From Streptomyces drozdowiczii (GTDB taxonomy: Bacteria > Actinomycetota > Actinomycetes > Streptomycetales > Streptomycetaceae): a stretch of 64,000 bases of DNA. This document shows positions 51,930-61,452 of the stretch, in pieces. Where the stretch lies: contig NZ_CP098740.1 in assembly GCF_026167665.1 (NCBI RefSeq), forward strand, positions 2,728,001 to 2,792,000. The letters run 5' to 3'. The notes under the pieces were generated by a model. The model was not told the origin of the DNA, made no database searches, and worked only from the letters and a program-made list of their open reading frames with translations. The translations under genes and the position numbers were made by a program. Every line of letters starts with the position of its first letter. The stretch's first letter is position 1.

Positions 51930-51980
51930 TCGATCAATCAATCTTTCGCTCTTGACTTCGGTCATCGGTGGACCAAGGAT
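51930..51980 (+). promoter_or_regulatory. promoter and operator of the carbohydrate ABC operon
   Basis: TCGATCAA at 51930-51937 matches the operator core found upstream of the regulator. TTGACT (51952-51957), a 17-base spacer and AAGGAT (51975-51980) form a plausible promoter. The AGGAG ribosome binding site follows before GTG 52022. Confidence 0.55.
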
Positions 51981-52021
51981 CACGCCCAACGTCCCTGTCA
52001 CCGTCGACTCAGGAGCCCGCC

Positions 52022-53350
52022 GTGAACCGCAGTTGGAGCAGAACGACTCTTTCCATAGCCGGAGCCGTCACCGCCCTCGCCGTCGTCACGGCCTGCGGCG
52101 GGAGCGGGGACGACTCCGGGGGCGGCGGCACCGGCACCGCCGCCAAGCCCGTGACCATCACCTTCTGGGGCTGGGCCAAGGGCACCAAGGAGGTCGTGGA
52201 CGCGTTCAACGCCTCGCACGAGAACATCCATGTGAAGTTCGAGGAGACCCCCTCCGGGAACGCCGGCGGCTACGCCAAGATCTCCAACGCGATCAAGGCG
52301 GGCAACGCCCCCGACCTGGTCTCCGTCGAGTACCCGCAGCTCCCCGAGTACGTCAGCCAGGGCGGCTTCCAGGACATCGGGAAGTACCTCACGGACGACG
52401 TGAAGAAGAAGTTCCTCCCGCAGGCGATCGAGCAGACCACGCTCGGCGGCAAGAGCTGGGCGGTCCCCTTCGACGCCGCGCCGCAGGCGTTCTTCTACCG
52501 CAAGGACCTCTTCACCAAGTACGGCATCGAGGTCCCCAAGACCTGGGCCGAGTTCAAGTCGGCGGCCGAGAAGGTGAAGAAGGCCGACTCCAAGGCCCGC
52601 ATCGGCACCTTCTTCCCGGACGACCCGACCACCTTCGAGGCGATGGTCTGGCAGGCCGGCGCCCAGTGGTTCAAGGCCGAGGGCGACACCTGGAAGGTCG
52701 ACACCTCCGACGCCGCCACCACCAAGGTCGCCGACTACTGGCAGGGCCTGGTGAAGGACGGCCTGGTCCGCACCGACGCCTCCTTCTCGCCCGCCTGGAC
52801 CAACTCCCTGAAGACCGGCTCCACCGTCGGCTACCTCGGCGCCTCCTGGGGCGGCGGCGTCCTCGGCTCCACCCTGCCCGAGCAGAGCGGCAAGTGGGCC
52901 GTCGCCCCGATCCCGACCTGGGACGGCGAGCCCGCCGGCGGCATGCTCGGCGGGACCACCTTCGCGGTGCCGAAGAACAGCGAGAAGGCCGCCGCGGCCG
53001 TCGAGTTCGCGACCTGGATGACCACCACGGAGGACGGCATCGAGGCCCGTATCTCCTCCGGCACCTCCAGCGCCTTCCCGGCCGCGCTCGCCCTGCGCCC
53101 GGCGGCCAAGAAGGCGTTCGACACCAAGTTCTACGGCGGCCAGGACATCTACCAGGTCTTCGAGGACGGCGGCGCCGCGATCAAGCAGGGCTGGACCTGG
53201 GGCCCCGCGATGGGCACCACCAACACCACGCTCAAGGACCGCTTCGGCAAGCTCGCCGGGGGCGGCACCACCATCCCCGACGCCGTGAAGGCCGCCCATG
53301 ACGCGACCGTCGCGGAGCTGTCCAAGCGCGGCCTGAAGGTCGAGGGCTGA
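52022..53350 (+). CDS. extracellular solute-binding lipoprotein, carbohydrate ABC transporter
   Basis: A 442-residue family-1 binding protein. A signal peptide ends in a lipobox VVTAC (Cys near residue 27), followed by a Gly-rich linker. The mature part begins VTITFWGWAKGTKEVVDAFNA, typical of sugar-binding proteins. GTG 52022 has AGGAG six bases upstream. Two permeases follow in an operon; no ATPase is present. In Streptomyces such systems usually share the MsiK ATPase encoded elsewhere. The sugar is not deducible, but a plant-polysaccharide fragment would suit the DUF2264 neighbour. Confidence 0.92.
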   Translation: MNRSWSRTTLSIAGAVTALAVVTACGGSGDDSGGGGTGTAAKPVTITFWGWAKGTKEVVDAFNASHENIHVKFEETPSGNAGGYAKISNAIKAGNAPDLVSVEYPQLPEYVSQGGFQDIGKYLTDDVKKKFLPQAIEQTTLGGKSWAVPFDAAPQAFFYRKDLFTKYGIEVPKTWAEFKSAAEKVKKADSKARIGTFFPDDPTTFEAMVWQAGAQWFKAEGDTWKVDTSDAATTKVADYWQGLVKDGLVRTDASFSPAWTNSLKTGSTVGYLGASWGGGVLGSTLPEQSGKWAVAPIPTWDGEPAGGMLGGTTFAVPKNSEKAAAAVEFATWMTTTEDGIEARISSGTSSAFPAALALRPAAKKAFDTKFYGGQDIYQVFEDGGAAIKQGWTWGPAMGTTNTTLKDRFGKLAGGGTTIPDAVKAAHDATVAELSKRGLKVEG

Positions 53351-53354
53351 CCGG

Positions 53355-54242
53355 ATGAAAGCCCGCACCCGCGCCGCCGCGATCCTGCTGACCCCGTTCT
53401 TCGTCCTGTTCACCGCCGTGATGCTGATCCCGATCGGATACGCGGTCTGGCTCAGCCTCTTCACCGAACAGCAGTCGGGGCTCGGCTTCGGCGGATCCGA
53501 GACGGTCTTCACCGGACTCGGCAATTACACGGCGGCGCTGGGTGACCGGGTCTTCCGCGACGGTTTCCTCGTCCTCCTCGGCTACTGCGCCGTCTACATC
53601 CCGCTGATGGTCGGCGGCGCCCTCGGCCTCGCCCTGCTGCTCGACTCGGCGCTCGCCCGCGCCCGGCGCTTCTTCCAGCTCGCGCTGTTCCTGCCGCACG
53701 CCGTGCCCGGCATCATCGCCGCGATGATCTGGCTGTACCTCTACACCCCGGGCCTCAGCCCCGTCGTCTCCGCGATGCACTCCGGCGGCATCGGCTTCGA
53801 CTTCTTCTCGCCCGGCGGCGCGCTGCCCTCCGTCGTGAACATCGCGCTGTGGGAATGGCTCGGCTACAACATGGTGATCTTCTACGCCGCCCTCCAGGCC
53901 ATCGACCGCTCGGTGCTCGAAGCGGCCACGGTGGACGGGGCGAGCGGCGGACGCATCGCGTTCAGCATCAAGCTCCCGCTGATCCGGTCCTCGGTCGTCA
54001 TGGTCGTGCTCTTCACGATCATCGGCTCGCTCCAGCTCTTCACCGAGCCGCTGATCCTCAACACCGGCTCCGGGTCCGCCGTCTCCTCCTCCTGGACACC
54101 GAACATGTACGCCTATACCGCGGCCTTCGCCCGTAACGACTTCGGACTCGCGGCCGCCGCCTCCGTACTCCTGGCGCTCACCGCGGCCCTGCTGTCCTTC
54201 GTCGTCACCCGCCTCACCGGCCGGAAGGGCGCGCACGCATGA
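53355..54242 (+). CDS. carbohydrate ABC transporter permease (MalF-like)
   Basis: A 295-residue membrane protein with six predicted helices. The EAA loop EAATVDGASGGRIAFSIKLPLI near residue 193 contacts the ATPase. It starts four bases after the binding-protein stop and overlaps the next permease by an ATGA junction. It forms a heterodimeric channel with that permease. Confidence 0.92.
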   Translation: MKARTRAAAILLTPFFVLFTAVMLIPIGYAVWLSLFTEQQSGLGFGGSETVFTGLGNYTAALGDRVFRDGFLVLLGYCAVYIPLMVGGALGLALLLDSALARARRFFQLALFLPHAVPGIIAAMIWLYLYTPGLSPVVSAMHSGGIGFDFFSPGGALPSVVNIALWEWLGYNMVIFYAALQAIDRSVLEAATVDGASGGRIAFSIKLPLIRSSVVMVVLFTIIGSLQLFTEPLILNTGSGSAVSSSWTPNMYAYTAAFARNDFGLAAAASVLLALTAALLSFVVTRLTGRKGAHA

Positions 54243-55093
54243 GCACCACGACCCGCAAGAACCCCTGGCTGTCCAAGGCGGCCGTCAACGGAGCGCTGCT
54301 CCTGGCCGTCCTCTACATGCTCTTCCCGCTCGTCTGGCTGGTCACCGCCGCCACCAAGGACACCGGCTCGCTGCTCGCCGGGGACACCTTCTCCTTCAAG
54401 GGCTTCGACCTCTCGAAGAACCTCTCCGACATCGCCTCGTACGGGGACGGCGTCTACTTCCGGTGGTACGGGAACAGCCTGCTGTACGCGGGAGTGGGCG
54501 CCGCGGTCTGCTCGCTGATCTGCGTCGCCGCCGGGTACGCCTTCGACAAGTACGAGTTCCGGGGCAAGGAGAAGCTGTTCGGGCTCGTCCTGCTCGGGGT
54601 GCTCGTCCCGACGACCGCGCTGGCCCTGCCGATGTATCTGCTGGCCAGCAAGCTCGGCCTCGTCAACACGTACTGGTCGGTGCTGATCCCCGTCCTGGTG
54701 AACCCGTTCGGCGTCTATCTCGCCCGGGTGTTCTCCGCCGGCTACATCCCGGGCGAGGCGCTGGAGGCCGCGCGCATCGACGGGGCGGGCGAGCTGCGCA
54801 CCTTCTTCTCCATCGGGCTGCCGATGATGATGCCGGGGTTCGTCACGGTCTTCCTCTTCCAGTTCACCGCGATCTGGAACAACTTCTTCCTCCCGCTGGT
54901 GATGCTCTCGGACCGCAAGCTCTTCCCGCTGAGCCTCGGCCTGTACTCCTGGAACACCAACACCCACAGCGAGCCGGGCTTCTACCCGCTCGTCGTCACC
55001 GGGTCGCTCCTCGCCGTCATCCCGCTGATCGTCGCCTTCGTCTCCCTGCAACGGCACTGGAAGGCCGGACTCACCGCCGGCAGCGTCAAGTAG
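54239..55093 (+). CDS. carbohydrate ABC transporter permease (MalG-like)
   Basis: A 284-residue membrane protein with six predicted helices. The EAA loop is EALEAARIDGAGELRTFFSIGLPMM near residue 175, and the conserved ending is PLIVAFVSLQRHWKAGLTAGSVK. ATG 54239 overlaps the stop of the preceding permease. Transcription probably continues into the hydroxyacid dehydrogenase gene, which begins 28 bases later. Confidence 0.92.
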   Translation: MSTTTRKNPWLSKAAVNGALLLAVLYMLFPLVWLVTAATKDTGSLLAGDTFSFKGFDLSKNLSDIASYGDGVYFRWYGNSLLYAGVGAAVCSLICVAAGYAFDKYEFRGKEKLFGLVLLGVLVPTTALALPMYLLASKLGLVNTYWSVLIPVLVNPFGVYLARVFSAGYIPGEALEAARIDGAGELRTFFSIGLPMMMPGFVTVFLFQFTAIWNNFFLPLVMLSDRKLFPLSLGLYSWNTNTHSEPGFYPLVVTGSLLAVIPLIVAFVSLQRHWKAGLTAGSVK

Positions 55094-55121
55094 CCCCACC
55101 CCGAGGGAGTCGTTCACCCCC

Positions 55122-56150
55122 ATGCAGTCCACCACTGACCCCCGGCCGTCCGTCCTGCTCGCGATGGGCCCGGACATCCACGAGCGCCTCTTCGAGCCCC
55201 GCCACCGCGACCGGCTCACCGCCCTCGCCCGTACGGACCCGGCCCTCGTCGCCCACGACCTGGCCGACCCGGACCCCCGCGTCGCCGCCGCGCTCGCCGA
55301 GGCGGAGGTCCTGTTCACCTGCTGGGGCGCGACCCCGCTCACCGCCCCGGTCCTCGCCGCCGCGCCCCGCCTGAAGGCGGTCGTCCACGCGGCCGGCTCC
55401 GTCAAGCACCACATCACCGACGCCTGCTGGGAGCGCGGCCTCGCCGTCTCCTCGGCGGCCGGGGCCAACGCGCTGCCGGTGGCGGAGTACACCCTGGCCA
55501 CGATCCTGCTCGCCAACAAGCGCGTCCCGCACTCCGCCCACGTCTACCGCGAGGTCCGCGCCGACCACGACTGGCGCGCCGAGCTGGACGGCGCCGGCAA
55601 CTACCGCCGCACGGTGGGCATCGTCGGCGCCTCCCGCATCGGCCGCCGCGTCATCGAACTGCTCCGCCCCTTCGACCTGGCGGTCCTGCTGTACGACCCC
55701 TTCGTCACCGCGGCCGAGGCGGCGCGCCTGGGCGTCGAGCCGGTCCCCCTGGACGAACTGTGCGCCCGCGCCGACGTGGTCTCCGTCCACGCCCCCCAAC
55801 TCCCCGAGACCCACCACATGATCGGCGCCCCCCAGCTGGCCCTGATGCGGACCGGCTCGACGCTGATCAACACGGCCCGGGGCTCCCTGATCGACGAGGA
55901 GGCCCTGCTCCGCGAACTGCTCCCGGGCCGCCTGCACGCCGTACTGGACGTAACGGACCCCGAACTACCGCCCCCCGACTCCCCCCTGTACGACCTCCCC
56001 AACGTCCTCCTGACCCCCCACGTAGCAGGCTCCCTGGGCAACGAACTCCACCGCATGACCGACCACGCACTGGACGAACTGGAACGCTACGCGGCAGGCC
56101 GCCCGTTCGCGGACCCGGTACACCCGGCGGCCCTGGCCCGATCGGCGTGA
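55122..56150 (+). CDS. D-2-hydroxyacid dehydrogenase family protein
   Basis: A 342-residue NAD(P)-dependent enzyme. The nucleotide-binding fold starts GIVGASRIGRRVIELL near residue 165. The catalytic Arg is in NTARGSLIDEEAL and the catalytic His in LLTPHVAGS. It is last in the sugar-transport operon. A role in converting a sugar-derived keto acid or uronate is plausible but inferred. Its last 64 bases overlap a possible small convergent gene. Confidence 0.87.
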   Translation: MQSTTDPRPSVLLAMGPDIHERLFEPRHRDRLTALARTDPALVAHDLADPDPRVAAALAEAEVLFTCWGATPLTAPVLAAAPRLKAVVHAAGSVKHHITDACWERGLAVSSAAGANALPVAEYTLATILLANKRVPHSAHVYREVRADHDWRAELDGAGNYRRTVGIVGASRIGRRVIELLRPFDLAVLLYDPFVTAAEAARLGVEPVPLDELCARADVVSVHAPQLPETHHMIGAPQLALMRTGSTLINTARGSLIDEEALLRELLPGRLHAVLDVTDPELPPPDSPLYDLPNVLLTPHVAGSLGNELHRMTDHALDELERYAAGRPFADPVHPAALARSA

Positions 56151-56272
56151 CGCCCGGGCACGCGCGAAGGCCCCGCCTTCACGCGTGCCCGCCGGTCCAG
56201 GACCGAGGCGGCTTCCTCGGTGAGCCGGTCGGCGATGTCGCACAGGACGGTGGCCTGCTCCGTGGTGTCCAT
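56087..56272 (-). CDS. possible 61-residue protein downstream of the ArsR gene
   Basis: The frame from ATG 56272 begins MDTTEQATVLCDIADRLTEEA, which looks protein-like and helical. It starts eight bases after the ArsR stop. Its C-terminus, which overlaps the convergent dehydrogenase gene, looks like random GC-rich translation. It is weakly supported and may be shorter, or not a gene. Confidence 0.35.
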   Translation of the reverse strand: MDTTEQATVLCDIADRLTEEAASVLDRRARVKAGPSRVPGRHADRARAAGCTGSANGRPAA

Positions 56273-56279
56273 GGCGTGC

Positions 56280-56618
56280 TCATTCCTGTTCCGCCGCCTC
56301 GGCGACGCGCTTGATGCGGGCCAGCCGCCGGTCCCAGGAGGCCGCGAGCGAGGCCATCCATCGCGCCGTCGCGTCGAGCGCCACAGGCCGTACCGTGTAC
56401 CGCACCTCGCGTCCGACCCGGCCGCCGGAAACCAGCCCGGCGGCCTCCAGGACGGCGAGGTGCTTGACCACCGCCTGCCGGGAGACGGGGAGCGGTCCGG
56501 CGAGCGTCGTGGCCGTGGCCTCGCCCTGCGCGGCGAGCAGGTCGAGCAGCCGGCGCCGCGTCGGGTCGGCCAGCGCGGCGAGCACACCGTCGACGGCCTC
56601 GGGGTGTTCCTCCGTCAC
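56280..56618 (-). CDS. ArsR family transcriptional regulator
   Basis: A 112-residue winged-helix regulator. Key parts are LADPTRRRLLDLLAAQGEATATTLAGPLPVSRQAVVKHLAVLEAAGLV followed by the wing GREVRYTVRP. It has no Cys, so it is not a metal sensor of the classic type. It belongs to the group linked to SRPBCC/AHSA1 proteins. It is translationally coupled (ATGA) to the upstream SRPBCC gene. Twin GCAACCC...GTTGC sites in front of the operon are its likely operators. Confidence 0.88.
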   Translation of the reverse strand: MTEEHPEAVDGVLAALADPTRRRLLDLLAAQGEATATTLAGPLPVSRQAVVKHLAVLEAAGLVSGGRVGREVRYTVRPVALDATARWMASLAASWDRRLARIKRVAEAAEQE

Positions 56619-57064
56619 GCGGCGGGCTGTTCTTCGGCACGGCCCTTGAGCGCGTCGAGCTCCAGAGGCCAGCCTCCGGCGTGGTCCTTCAGATTCTGAC
56701 CGCGCAGCTCCTCGGACGCGGCCAGCGCCGCGAACCCGCTCTCGACCACGCGCAACCGCGTCTGCCCGCCTTCCGGGGTCAACGTGAACTCCACGAGAGT
56801 GCTGTTGTCCTCGCGCAGCTCTTCTCCGGGGAACGCGCTGGTCCAGCGATACGCCAGGTACGTGGGCGGCTCGACCTTCTCCACCCGCACCGGAAAGTCG
56901 CCGTGCTCGGCGTTCCTCGCCGTCATCAGCGCCCCCTCCTCGGCCACGGTCCCGGGCAGACTCGCCTTGTCGGCCACCCAGAACCCGGGCTGGGCCACCA
57001 GCGACCAGACCCGCTCCAGGGGCGCCGCGATCAAGGTCTCGCTCTCGATCCGGTCCTCGCTCAT
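56615..57064 (-). CDS. SRPBCC (AHSA1/START-like) family protein
   Basis: A 149-residue helix-grip-fold protein: ESETLIAAPLERVWSLVAQPGFWVADK at the start, then PPTYLAYRWT and the closing helix GWPLELDALKGRAEE. It binds an unknown hydrophobic ligand. It is the first gene of a two-gene operon with an ArsR regulator, an arrangement common in actinobacteria. Twin operators lie 30-80 bases upstream of ATG 57064. Confidence 0.87.
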   Translation of the reverse strand: MSEDRIESETLIAAPLERVWSLVAQPGFWVADKASLPGTVAEEGALMTARNAEHGDFPVRVEKVEPPTYLAYRWTSAFPGEELREDNSTLVEFTLTPEGGQTRLRVVESGFAALAASEELRGQNLKDHAGGWPLELDALKGRAEEQPAA

Positions 57065-57092
57065 GAGGGCTCCTTCGTCGTCACCATTAGAT

Positions 57093-57108
57093 GCAACCCC
57101 AGAGTTGC
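57093..57108. promoter_or_regulatory. ArsR-type operator 1
   Basis: GCAACCCCAGAGTTGC, an imperfect palindrome, lies 28 bases before the SRPBCC start codon. Its centre is 33 bases from operator 2, about three helical turns, on the same face of the DNA. Confidence 0.65.
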
Positions 57109-57125
57109 ACTTCGACTCCCCGAAC

Positions 57126-57141
57126 GCAACCCAAGGGTTGC
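57126..57141. promoter_or_regulatory. ArsR-type operator 2
   Basis: GCAACCC-AA-GGGTTGC is a palindrome with 7-bp arms. It also overlaps a TTGCGC hexamer (57138-57143) that could be the -35 of the rightward zinc-ribbon gene, so ArsR may control both directions. Confidence 0.7.
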
Positions 57142-57168
57142 GCCTGCACGGGGTGGGATCGATAGCCT

Positions 57169-57435
57169 GTGTGGACGGAGAACACGGTTGAGACCGCTTG
57201 CCGTATCTGCGGGCTGGATGACGGGGAGGCTCTCTACGAGCACGGGTTCCCTCGATACGTCATCTGCGAGTGCTGCTACAACGAGTCCGGCATCGGTGAT
57301 GACACCGTGACGCAAGTCCGCCAGCTGCGCGGCTACTGGGTCGGTCACGGCGCCCAGTGGCACAAGCCGCAGCTGAAGCCGGCCGACTGGGATCTGCTGG
57401 GTCAACTGGCCAACATTCCACCGGAATGGCGCTGA
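57169..57435 (+). CDS. small zinc-ribbon-like protein
   Basis: An 88-residue protein with two Cys pairs, CRIC (residues 11-14) and CECC (about residues 34-37). They are spaced as in a zinc ribbon, and the C-terminus is aromatic-rich (GYWVGHGAQWHKPQLKPADWDLL). I do not recognise a named family. GTG 57169 is the only start that keeps the N-terminus; there is no clear Shine-Dalgarno sequence and the -10 lies within ten bases, so translation may be leaderless. It is divergent from the SRPBCC/ArsR operon and shares its operator region. Confidence 0.65.
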   Translation: MWTENTVETACRICGLDDGEALYEHGFPRYVICECCYNESGIGDDTVTQVRQLRGYWVGHGAQWHKPQLKPADWDLLGQLANIPPEWR

Positions 57436-57550
57436 CCCGGCGGCCGACCGTCGCTTCACAGCCCTTGTCGGCGTGGACGGTCCACGGCGGGACCGGGCGC
57501 CGAGAAGGCCGGCTCCCCGAGATCCCCGTGACGAAGCCCCGCGCAAGCAG

Positions 57551-57584
57551 AGAGGCCCGGCCCCCCGCAGGGGACCGGGCCTCT
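57551..57584 (-). terminator. groEL terminator
   Basis: AGAGGCCCGG (57551-57560) pairs with CCGGGCCTCT (57575-57584), just after the groEL stop codon. Confidence 0.75.
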
Positions 57585-57596
57585 TCGCGCTACGCG

Positions 57597-59240
<1,644 letters not shown>

Positions 59241-59253
59241 TCAAAAACAAGAA

Positions 59254-59303
59254 CTGCGCCCCTGCCGCCCGGCTGGTTAGTTCGCAGGGGGCCAGGGGCG
59301 CAG
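59254..59303 (-). terminator. hairpin in the groES-groEL spacer
   Basis: CTGCGCCCCTG (59254-59264) pairs with CAGGGGCGCAG (59293-59303). In Streptomyces a similar spacer structure is linked to separate groES and groES-groEL1 transcripts, by attenuation or processing. Confidence 0.6.
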
Positions 59304-59325
59304 AACAGAAGCAAACGTGGGTGAA

Positions 59326-59634
59326 TTACTTCTCGATGATCGCGAGGACGTCGCGCGCCGAGAGGACGAGGTACTCCTCGCCGTTGTACTTCACCTCGGT
59401 GCCGCCGTACTTGCTGTACAGCACGACATCGCCGGTCTTGACGTCGAGCGGCAGGCGCTCGCCGTTCTCGAAGCGGCCCGGGCCCACGGCCAGGACGACG
59501 CCCTCCTGGGGCTTCTCCTTGGCGGTGTCCGGGATAACCAGGCCGGAGGCCGTGGTCTGCTCGGCGTCGAGCGGCTGGACCACGATGCGGTCCTCGAGCG
59601 GCTTGATCGCAACCTTGGAGCTGGCGGTCGACAC
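59326..59634 (-). CDS. groES: co-chaperonin GroES
   Basis: A 102-residue Gro[37 protein letters not shown] (with mobile loop), then VGPGRFENG and [13 protein letters not shown]. It caps the GroEL ring. GTG 59634 has GGGGGAG nine bases upstream and matches relatives that begin [12 protein letters not shown]. The promoter and two CIRCE elements lie 108-181 bases upstream of the start. Confidence 0.95.
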   Translation of the reverse strand: MSTASSKVAIKPLEDRIVVQPLDAEQTTASGLVIPDTAKEKPQEGVVLAVGPGRFENGERLPLDVKTGDVVLYSKYGGTEVKYNGEEYLVLSARDVLAIIEK

Positions 59635-59741
59635 GATCCGGTCTCCCCCTTCGGAGATCTCACGGGGTTTAACAGTCTTTGGGGTGGCGACCAGGTGGGC
59701 CCGTCGTCGCGGGTGCCGGACCTGCCGGTCGCGCAGTACTG

Positions 59742-59768
59742 CTGGCACTCTCCAGTGGGGAGTGCCAG
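59742..59768. promoter_or_regulatory. CIRCE operator 1 (HrcA)
   Basis: CTGGCACTC-N9-GAGTGCCAG is a perfect inverted repeat in the CIRCE layout, and the arms extend to 11 bp. It covers the predicted transcription start. Confidence 0.88.
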
Positions 59769-59773
59769 CACTG

Positions 59774-59803
59774 AGACTATGGCCGCGATTAGCACTCGGT
59801 CAA
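59774..59803 (-). promoter_or_regulatory. groES-groEL promoter
   Basis: On the minus strand TTGACC (59803-59798), an 18-base spacer and TAGTCT (59779-59774). The -35 lies inside CIRCE 2, and the start (about 59767) inside CIRCE 1. Confidence 0.75.
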
Positions 59804-59815
59804 GCGGAGTGCCAA
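59789..59815. promoter_or_regulatory. CIRCE operator 2 (HrcA)
   Basis: TTAGCACTC-N9-GAGTGCCAA matches the consensus TTAGCACTC-N9-GAGTGCTAA at all but one base. Confidence 0.9.
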
Positions 59816-59941
59816 TTCACGCCCCTCGTGGCGTACCCGGGAGCCGCCCGCCCCGCCGTACGGCTGCGACCGCACAACGTTCCGGACACCGTAGGGACAA
59901 CGCCGGGGCCGCCCGGACCGTTCCAGGTGGACGGTGGCGGC

Positions 59942-60352
59942 ATGCGCATACGAACCTCCGACCGCCCGGCCCCCTCGCGCCCCGGCCCCGTGGTGACCGG
60001 CTGCCTCGACATGGTGCTCGGCCTGCTGCTCATCGCGCTGGAGGGGTTGGTCAGCGCGGTCCTCTTCTACGCGTACACGGGCTCCGACCCCCGGCCGCCG
60101 GGGCCGGACATGGCAGAGGCCGGACCGCCCGGGATGGACTGGTCCGGCACTCTCGTCCTGGCCGCCGTCACGGCGGTGGCCTGCCTGATCGGCGTGGTGC
60201 TGCTGCGCCACGGGCTGCCGATCGCGGGGGCCGTCCAGCTGATCGGCGTATGCCTGCTGCTGGTCCTCACGCTGACGGCCTGGCACGACGCCTACGAGGA
60301 CGCGCACCCGGAGCCCGGGGACGTCCGCGCCTACGCCGCTTCCTATACGTAG
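59942..60352 (+). CDS. hypothetical membrane protein
   Basis: A 136-residue protein with three hydrophobic segments (about residues 22-45, 69-89 and 95-113), the first near the N-terminus after a basic stretch. I recognise no family. ATG 59942 is preferred; an in-frame GTG lies 15 bases upstream. It is divergent from groES, so its promoter probably lies just right of the CIRCE elements. The last ten bases overlap the 3' end of the convergent deacetylase gene. Confidence 0.7.
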   Translation: MRIRTSDRPAPSRPGPVVTGCLDMVLGLLLIALEGLVSAVLFYAYTGSDPRPPGPDMAEAGPPGMDWSGTLVLAAVTAVACLIGVVLLRHGLPIAGAVQLIGVCLLLVLTLTAWHDAYEDAHPEPGDVRAYAASYT

Positions 60353-61317
60353 TCCTCCAGGCGGGCCACCGAGTAGCCCTGGTCCGTGATGACCTTCATG
60401 ACGGACCGGACCAGGTCGGGCATGCTCCCCTTCCAGTCCGCCTTGCCCCGGAAGTGCGTGAGGATGATGTCGCCGGGGTGCAGCTTCCGGTCCTCCTCGC
60501 GCCACTCCATGTGGTCGGGGAACGCCTCCGCCTCCCACAGCGGCACGGCGGTGATGCCGCAGGACTTCGCGACCTTCAGCGTGTCGGTGTTGTAGTTGCC
60601 GTACGGCGGCCGGAAGAGCCGGGGGCGCTTGCCGAACTGCTCCTGGAGGATGTCCTGCTGGCCGCAGATCTCGCGCTTCTGCTCGTCGTGCGAAAGCCCC
60701 GGCAGGTAGCGGTGGTTGAGCGTGTGGTTGCCGAGGACCGTCCCGCGCGACTGGGCGTCCTTGAAGTACGTGTAGTCGTCGCGCACCAGGTAGTCGGTGA
60801 GGAAGGCGCTGTACGGGATGTTCAGCTCCGACATCATCTTCAGCAGCTCGGGGTCCTTGTCGTCCCCGTCGTCCATCGTCAGGAAGACGACCTTGTCCGT
60901 GGTGGGGACCCGGGTGAAGACCGGCGGCAGCGAGTCGTCCTGGCCCGAGACCTCGAAGCCCTTGCGGGTCGTGAGGTGCGGCTTCTTCGCGGGCGGTACG
61001 GGCGCCGCGAGCGGCGTGGTCGCCAGGCCCCACTTCTTGGCGGCGACCGCGCGGGCCGCCTGGGCCAGCCTGGCCCGCTCCGCCTGCGCCGCGCGGGTGC
61101 CGAGCGCCCCGCCCGCCGGTTCCGCAGGCGCGCCCGGCTGTCCCGCCTGGGCCTTCGCGCTCCGGGCCGCGGTGTCCGCGTCGTCCCCGGCCGCACAGCC
61201 GGACGCGGCGGCGGCGACCAGGAGCGCGGCGAGGACCGCGTAACCCGGTCCGCGCCGCAGCCGACCCCGTACCCGCTGCCGCCCGCCCGTCACCGCGCCC
61301 GGTTCACGCCCATTCAT
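60343..61317 (-). CDS. polysaccharide deacetylase (NodB-type) lipoprotein
   Basis: A 324-residue secreted protein. After a basic N-terminus comes a hydrophobic segment with a lipobox (AAASGC, Cys near residue 41), then an Ala/Gln-rich spacer. The NodB domain has LTMDDGDDKD (catalytic base and metal Asp), GNHTLNHRYL (metal His pair HTxxH), RPPYGNYN and LTHF. It probably deacetylates peptidoglycan or another wall polymer outside the cell. ATG 61317 has AAGGA about ten bases upstream; ATG 61350 is an alternative. A 9-bp-arm inverted repeat surrounds the upstream region. Confidence 0.87.
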   Translation of the reverse strand: MNGREPGAVTGGRQRVRGRLRRGPGYAVLAALLVAAAASGCAAGDDADTAARSAKAQAGQPGAPAEPAGGALGTRAAQAERARLAQAARAVAAKKWGLATTPLAAPVPPAKKPHLTTRKGFEVSGQDDSLPPVFTRVPTTDKVVFLTMDDGDDKDPELLKMMSELNIPYSAFLTDYLVRDDYTYFKDAQSRGTVLGNHTLNHRYLPGLSHDEQKREICGQQDILQEQFGKRPRLFRPPYGNYNTDTLKVAKSCGITAVPLWEAEAFPDHMEWREEDRKLHPGDIILTHFRGKADWKGSMPDLVRSVMKVITDQGYSVARLEDYV

Positions 61318-61336
61318 GGCCAATTTGTCCTTTTGT

Positions 61337-61372
61337 CGTACTGGCTGCATGGCGCCGGATCCTGCCAGTACG
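61337..61372. promoter_or_regulatory. 9-bp-arm inverted repeat upstream of the deacetylase
   Basis: CGTACTGGC (61337-61345) and GCCAGTACG (61364-61372) are perfect inverted copies with an 18-base spacer. It spans the alternative start codon at 61350, which argues for an operator or leader structure and for the start at 61317. Confidence 0.45.
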
Positions 61373-61452
61373 TGACGGGGCATCGGCCACGACACCGCCG
61401 CCGGGCGCGCGCGGTCCCCCGGGTGGCTCACACGGGGGCGGCCGAAGAGGCT

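Noticed and set aside
56179..56283. A 34-residue frame overlapping the ArsR stop (ATGA)
   Set aside because: Its translation is Arg/Pro/Ser-rich junk; the alternative frame from 56272 looks more like protein.
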